Of a DNA stretch of 64,000 nucleotides, positions 59,514 through 64,000 are shown piece by piece. Origin of the DNA: Actinomycetota bacterium. Its GTDB lineage: Bacteria; Actinomycetota; Thermoleophilia; Gaiellales; F1-60-MAGs149. Location: positions 1-64,000 of the forward strand of contig JAPLCF010000032.1 in assembly GCA_026392355.1 (NCBI GenBank), given 5' to 3'. A program made the translations under genes and the position numbers. The notes under the pieces are model-generated. The model was given only the letters and a program-made list of their open reading frames with translations. It ran no database searches and was not told the origin of the DNA. How positions within the stretch are numbered: position 1 is the stretch's first letter; every line of letters starts with the position of its first letter.

Positions 59514-61607
59514 GTGTCTGAGCCCGCGCCCCGACGCCCACCCCGGCAGAAGCGTCCGCGGCGCCCGTTCGCGAGCACGCTCGTCCTGCTTGCCTTCGTT
59601 GCGGTGATCGCGGCCGGCGCCTTTCTCTACGGGGCCTCGCGCTACGTGAATCACCTGCCGACGCTCAATGCCATCAAGGCGCGCGAGATTGGCGCCAACA
59701 GCGAGGTCTACGACGCTCGCGGCGCCTCGCTCGGCGTGCTCGCCAACGAGGAGAATCGCCAGCCCGTCACGTCGAACCAGATCTCGCCGTGGATGAAAAA
59801 GGGCACGGTCGCGATCGAGGATCGTCGCTACTACGAGCACGGCGGCGTCGACCCGCAGGGCATTGCCCGCGCGTTGGTCAAGAACGTCATGGCCGGACGC
59901 GTCGTCCAGGGCGGCTCGACGCTGACGCAGCAGCTGATCTCGCAGATCTACATCGTCAAGCAGCACACGATCGACCGAAAGCTGCGCGAGGCCGTACTGG
60001 CCGTGCAGCTCGAGGACCGCTTCACCAAAGACGAGATCCTGACGGCGTACCTGAACACCGTCTTCTACGGCAACAACGCGTACGGCGTGGAGGCTGCCGC
60101 GCAGACCTACTTCGCTAAGTCGGCGAAGAAGTTGACGCTGCCACAGGCCGCGCTGCTGTCGGGTCTGCCACAGCTGCCGTCGACCTACGACCCGTACCAA
60201 AACCCGGAGGCCGCGCTCAAGCGGCGCGCCCAGGTGCTCAAGGCAATGCGCGAAACGGGCGTCATCACCGCGCAGCAGGAGCGCACGGCCAACGCGACGA
60301 AGCTGAATCTCAAGCGCGGCCGCGTCTACGGCAAGGTCAGCGAGTCGTTCTTCGTCCGCTACGTCGCCGAAGAACTATCGAAGGATCCAGATATCGGTTC
60401 GGCCGGTGTCCGCGCCGGTGGCCTACAGATCACGACCACGCTCGATCCCAAGCTGCAGGCCAAGGCACGCGCCGCGATGCGCTCCGTGCTCAAGACGCCG
60501 GGTGATCCCGACGCCGCGATCGTCTCGATCCGACCCAAGACCGGAGAGATCGTGGCGATGGCCTCCACGCGCTACTTCCGCAAGGATCAGTTCGACCTCG
60601 CGTCGCAGGGGCGACGCCAGCCTGGCTCGACGTTCAAGCCGATCACCCTCGCTACGGCGATTGAGCAGGGCATCGACCCCAGCGCCACGACGTACATGTC
60701 GGCGCCGTTCTCGTGGAAGCCCGACGACAACTCGCCGATGTGGGACGTGTCGACAGCTGGCGGCAATTACGCCGGCCCCGTCTCGCTCGAGAACGCCACG
60801 CTCGCCTCGGACAACACGGTGTACGCACAGCTCGCAATCGACGTCGGCCCCGCGAACATCGTCGACATGGCCAAGCGTCTCGGCGTGCGCACCTCGCCAC
60901 TCCAGGCCGTGCCCTCCCTGACGCTCGGTGCTGATGGCGTCTCGCCGCTCGAGATGGCCACGGTCTATGCGACCTTCGCGAACGGTGGCATCTATCACCC
61001 GCCGACCGCGATCAATGAGGTGACTGACGCCGATGGCCAGGTGCTGCTGAAGAGCCGCACCGCTGGCGTGCGCGTGATCCAGGACGGCGTGGCTGCCGAG
61101 GTGACACGCATTCTCGGCGAGAACATGCGCAGCGGCACCGGTACGGGCGCACTGATGTCGGATGATCGCCCCGAGGCGGGCAAGACGGGCACCACCGATA
61201 ACCACACCGATGCGTGGTTCTGCGGCTACACGCCGACGCTCGCCACCTGTGTGTGGATCGGCTACCCGGACGAGACGAAGCCGATGTACGGCATCGAGGG
61301 CGTTGGCGCCGTCTCCGGCCCGACGCTGCCGGCAGACATCTGGCACATCTTCATGGACTCGGCACTGGCCGGCACGCCACCCGTCAGCTTCCCTGCGCCG
61401 AAGAAGCCCGTCGACTGGTCGAGTTTCGAATCGCAGTTCGCCAACCGTGTCGTGTCAACGGTCAGCACGCCTGACCTGACGCTGACGATGCCGCCGCAGC
61501 AGACGGTGACGGTGACGCTGCCGCCCGTAGAGACGCAGGCCACGACGGCGCAGCCGGCGCCTGCGGTGACGGCTGCTGATGGCGCCACGACGGCGCCGGT
61601 GCCGTAG
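59514..61607 (+). CDS. class A penicillin-binding protein (PBP1A-like)
   Basis: GT51: AIEDRRYYEHGGVDPQGIARALVKNVMAGRVVQGGSTLTQQL; transpeptidase GSTFKPITLATAIEQG, SDN in LASDNTVYAQL, KTGTT in EAGKTGTTDNHTDAWF. Confidence 0.95.
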   Translation: MSEPAPRRPPRQKRPRRPFASTLVLLAFVAVIAAGAFLYGASRYVNHLPTLNAIKAREIGANSEVYDARGASLGVLANEENRQPVTSNQISPWMKKGTVAIEDRRYYEHGGVDPQGIARALVKNVMAGRVVQGGSTLTQQLISQIYIVKQHTIDRKLREAVLAVQLEDRFTKDEILTAYLNTVFYGNNAYGVEAAAQTYFAKSAKKLTLPQAALLSGLPQLPSTYDPYQNPEAALKRRAQVLKAMRETGVITAQQERTANATKLNLKRGRVYGKVSESFFVRYVAEELSKDPDIGSAGVRAGGLQITTTLDPKLQAKARAAMRSVLKTPGDPDAAIVSIRPKTGEIVAMASTRYFRKDQFDLASQGRRQPGSTFKPITLATAIEQGIDPSATTYMSAPFSWKPDDNSPMWDVSTAGGNYAGPVSLENATLASDNTVYAQLAIDVGPANIVDMAKRLGVRTSPLQAVPSLTLGADGVSPLEMATVYATFANGGIYHPPTAINEVTDADGQVLLKSRTAGVRVIQDGVAAEVTRILGENMRSGTGTGALMSDDRPEAGKTGTTDNHTDAWFCGYTPTLATCVWIGYPDETKPMYGIEGVGAVSGPTLPADIWHIFMDSALAGTPPVSFPAPKKPVDWSSFESQFANRVVSTVSTPDLTLTMPPQQTVTVTLPPVETQATTAQPAPAVTAADGATTAPVP

Positions 61608-61615
61608 CGGCACCG
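61597..61615 (+). terminator. short hairpin over PBP1 stop codon (candidate terminator)
   Basis: CGGTGCC-GTAGC-GGCACCG, 7-bp stem with stop TAG in the loop; no U-tract. Confidence 0.45.
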
Positions 61616-61636
61616 CGCGGCGGGTACACTCGGCCC

Positions 61637-62446
61637 ATGGCCGTGCAAGACCAGCAGGCTGAGGTGGCGACCGTCGAGCTGACGGGATCCGGCGTCGACA
61701 TCCTCCTTCCGCCGCCGGCCGCGCCGGTTCGACAGGCTGGGCGCGGACGCCTCTTGGTGGCAGCGCTGCTGGCGGTTGGTGCGCTCGTTGTGGCGGGTAC
61801 CCAGCTGATCAGCTTTGACGGGACGAGCCTGCTGCCGACGCTCGCGCCGGCGACCCGCATCCTCCCCTCGGGTGCGCCCCGCCCGCAGACGCTCGCGCGC
61901 CAGGATCAGCTGGTCCTGCTCGTGCCCGTCCAGCAGTCGCGCATCACCGCGATCCTCTTCCACCCTGTGGAGGGGGCAGATGCGCTGCAGCTCGACCCTG
62001 TCGGTGAGCCGGTCAACCAAGGCATCATCTCGCGCATCGTGTCGTCGTTCCAGGGAGAGAATGCCGGCGGACCGGCGTATCAGATCGATGGCGATCCGAC
62101 GTCTGTCGATATCGGAGCACCGATCGCCACCGACACGTACGCCCCGGTCGATGGCAAGGTGCTGTCGATCACCCCGCTGATTGTCAACGGGACGACCTAC
62201 GGCGATCAGATCGCGATCGAGCCCCTCGCCAACCCCGGTGTGGTCGTGGTGGCAACGGGCATCAAGTCCGACCCGGCTCTGTCGGTGGGCTCGCCGGTCT
62301 CGACGCGCCCCGAGGCCTGGACGAAGCTGGGCCGTATCGTCGATGTGACGGGCGCGCTCGATCCGCTCTTGGCGCGCTACACGCAGGACGGCGGCAACCG
62401 CCTGCACCTCGAGGTGCGCCCGGCGACGTCGGTGGCGGCCTCGTGA
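61637..62446 (+). CDS. membrane-anchored protein with degenerate M23/LytM-like domain
   Basis: One TM; DIGAPIATDTYAPVDGKVLSITPLIVNGTTYGDQIAIEP...RLHLEVRPA resembles M23 beta core but most zinc ligands appear missing. Confidence 0.5.
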   Translation: MAVQDQQAEVATVELTGSGVDILLPPPAAPVRQAGRGRLLVAALLAVGALVVAGTQLISFDGTSLLPTLAPATRILPSGAPRPQTLARQDQLVLLVPVQQSRITAILFHPVEGADALQLDPVGEPVNQGIISRIVSSFQGENAGGPAYQIDGDPTSVDIGAPIATDTYAPVDGKVLSITPLIVNGTTYGDQIAIEPLANPGVVVVATGIKSDPALSVGSPVSTRPEAWTKLGRIVDVTGALDPLLARYTQDGGNRLHLEVRPATSVAAS

Positions 62447-63216
62447 GGATCCTCTTCCTGGCCGACGTGTACGGCGCACCGGGCGTCGCCGCCATCGAGG
62501 GCAACCTGCGCGCACTGCGTGCCGAACTCGACCTCGACTGCGTCGTCGTCAACGCCGAGAACGCGGCCGACGGCGCGGGGCTGACACCCAAGCTTGCCGA
62601 GCGGCTGCTTGCCGCCGGGGCCGACTGTCTGACGCTCGGCAACCACCTCTGGCGGCGCAAAGAGATCGGCCCGTACCTGATTGAGGCCACGCGCGTGGTG
62701 CGCCCCGCCAATCTGCTCGACCGCCTACCCGGCCGTGGGCTGACGGTGATCGAAGTGGGGAGCGCCAAGGTTGCCGTGATCAACCTGCTCGGCTCGTTCA
62801 CGATGGAGCCCGCACAATCGATGTTCTCTGTCGTCGATCAGCTGATCGACACCGCACACCGCGAGACCCCGATCGTTGTCGTCGACGTGCACGCGGAGGC
62901 GACGAGCGAGAAGGTCGCGATGGGCTGGCATCTCGCCGGCCGCGCCACCGCGGTCCTCGGCACCCATACGCACGTGCAGACCTCCGACGCGCGGGTGCTG
63001 CCGGGCGGGACCGCCTACATCACCGACGCCGGCATGACCGGGCCGCACGACTCCGTGATCGGTGCCAAGAAGGATCTCTCGTTGCGGCGCTTTATCCTGC
63101 AGCAGCCGCAGCGACTCGAGCCGGCGTCCGAGGACGTGCGCCTTGAGGGCGTGCTGATCACGTGTGGCGAGGACGGACGGGCAACCGACGTCGAGCCGTT
63201 CCGCCGCGGCGTCTGA
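62443..63216 (+). CDS. TIGR00282-family metallophosphoesterase (YmdB-like)
   Basis: VRILFLADVYGAPGVAAIEGNLRALRAELDLDCVVVNAENAADGAGLTPKLAERLLAAGADCLTLGNHLW; GTHTHVQTSDARVLPGGTAYITDAGMTGPHDSVIG. Confidence 0.93.
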   Translation: MRILFLADVYGAPGVAAIEGNLRALRAELDLDCVVVNAENAADGAGLTPKLAERLLAAGADCLTLGNHLWRRKEIGPYLIEATRVVRPANLLDRLPGRGLTVIEVGSAKVAVINLLGSFTMEPAQSMFSVVDQLIDTAHRETPIVVVDVHAEATSEKVAMGWHLAGRATAVLGTHTHVQTSDARVLPGGTAYITDAGMTGPHDSVIGAKKDLSLRRFILQQPQRLEPASEDVRLEGVLITCGEDGRATDVEPFRRGV

Positions 63217-63217
63217 G

Positions 63218-64000
63218 CTAGTCGCCGGCGACGAGTACGCGCTGCCGAGCAGGTAGCGCCTCGTCGATCGCATCGGTCGACGACGTGCGCGGGTAGCCCA
63301 CGCGCGGTGCGAGCAGCGCCATCGCCAAGAAGACCATCACCCACGGGAGGTAGAGGTACATCCAGTGCGTCAGCACGAGCTGGAAACCGATCATCAACGC
63401 ACCGGCGAAGGCCATGGCGCGCGTTGGGTCGAGGCGGCGCGGGACGAAGAAGAGTGCAACCGCGCCGACGACGAGCGCCACCTTGAGCATCTTCTGCACG
63501 ACCGCCAGATCGGGGAAGCCCGGGTATGCGCCCCAGTCCCACAGCGAGAAGGGCGATGGGCGATCGAGCTGCCAGCCAAACGTGCGATCCCAGAAGGTAC
63601 GCAGTGCGCCTGAGCCGTCGAGGGCGATCAGCACCACTGCCAACACTGCCGTGACGAGCACCATGCCGAGCAGCGTGCGGCCAGAGCCGGGACCAGGGCG
63701 CACTGCGCTCCACAGCCGCTGCCCCCGCGAGAGGCGCACGGCGGGCTGTCCGTAGGGCCACTCTCCGCGCGGACGCGGTGGTGGGCGATCGAGTCGCAGC
63801 CAGAGCGGGATCAAGATCAGGGGCGCGAACTTCGCCAGTGCTGCAACCATCAGCAGCGCGCCACGCCCTACCGGACGGGCGATCAGCGCCGCACTCCACG
63901 CAAGGTATGCCGCGACGATCGAGTCGTTCGAATCGCTCATGAACGTGTAGGCCGACCACGGCACGGCCAACCAGAACAGCGCCATGGCTGCGGCCAGGCG
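63218..64000 (-). CDS. multi-TM membrane protein (DUF2029/GT87-like), 5' end beyond window
   Basis: Hydrophobic segments; FWDRTFGWQLDRPSPFSLWDWGAYPGFPDL; LTHWMYLYLPWVMVFLAMALL; ORF open to the window end. Confidence 0.6.
   Translation of the reverse strand, partial: RLAAAMALFWLAVPWSAYTFMSDSNDSIVAAYLAWSAALIARPVGRGALLMVAALAKFAPLILIPLWLRLDRPPPRPRGEWPYGQPAVRLSRGQRLWSAVRPGPGSGRTLLGMVLVTAVLAVVLIALDGSGALRTFWDRTFGWQLDRPSPFSLWDWGAYPGFPDLAVVQKMLKVALVVGAVALFFVPRRLDPTRAMAFAGALMIGFQLVLTHWMYLYLPWVMVFLAMALLAPRVGYPRTSSTDAIDEALPARQRVLVAGD

Overview
High-GC bacterial chromosome segment spanning the replication origin. The lineage is probably a deep-branching Actinobacteriota/Thermoleophilia type; this is inferred from gene content and not proven. 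The minus-strand block gyrA-gyrB-dciA-recF-dnaN-dnaA meets the plus-strand block rpmH-rnpA-yidD-yidC-jag-rsmG-parA-parB. Two perfect parS 16-mer cores lie at the start of rsmG. Other recognisable modules: a type II fatty acid operon (fabZ-H-D-G-F, accD, accA) with no acpP; a divergent ThiY-like ABC transporter linked to a P-loop kinase and thiL; polX; an MrfA-like helicase; a LytS/LytTR two-component pair; a YcnI-CopC-YcnI copper cluster; a tRNA-Ile(GAT); PBP1; and cell-wall enzymes. The most interesting locus (about 23.36-28.80 kb) is a cobalamin riboswitch followed by six tightly packed genes: two secreted/lipoprotein DUF4430 (transcobalamin beta-domain-like) proteins, an ECF transporter (T, fused A-A', S), and a secreted alpha/alpha-barrel-like repeat protein. 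It looks like a split, bacterial intrinsic-factor/transcobalamin-type B12 capture system feeding an ECF importer. A second unusual locus (56.64-56.94 kb) has a very long hairpin over a stop codon, followed by four exact copies of the palindrome GGGTCCGGACCC in nested inverted pairs. No CRISPR array, transposase or prophage was seen.
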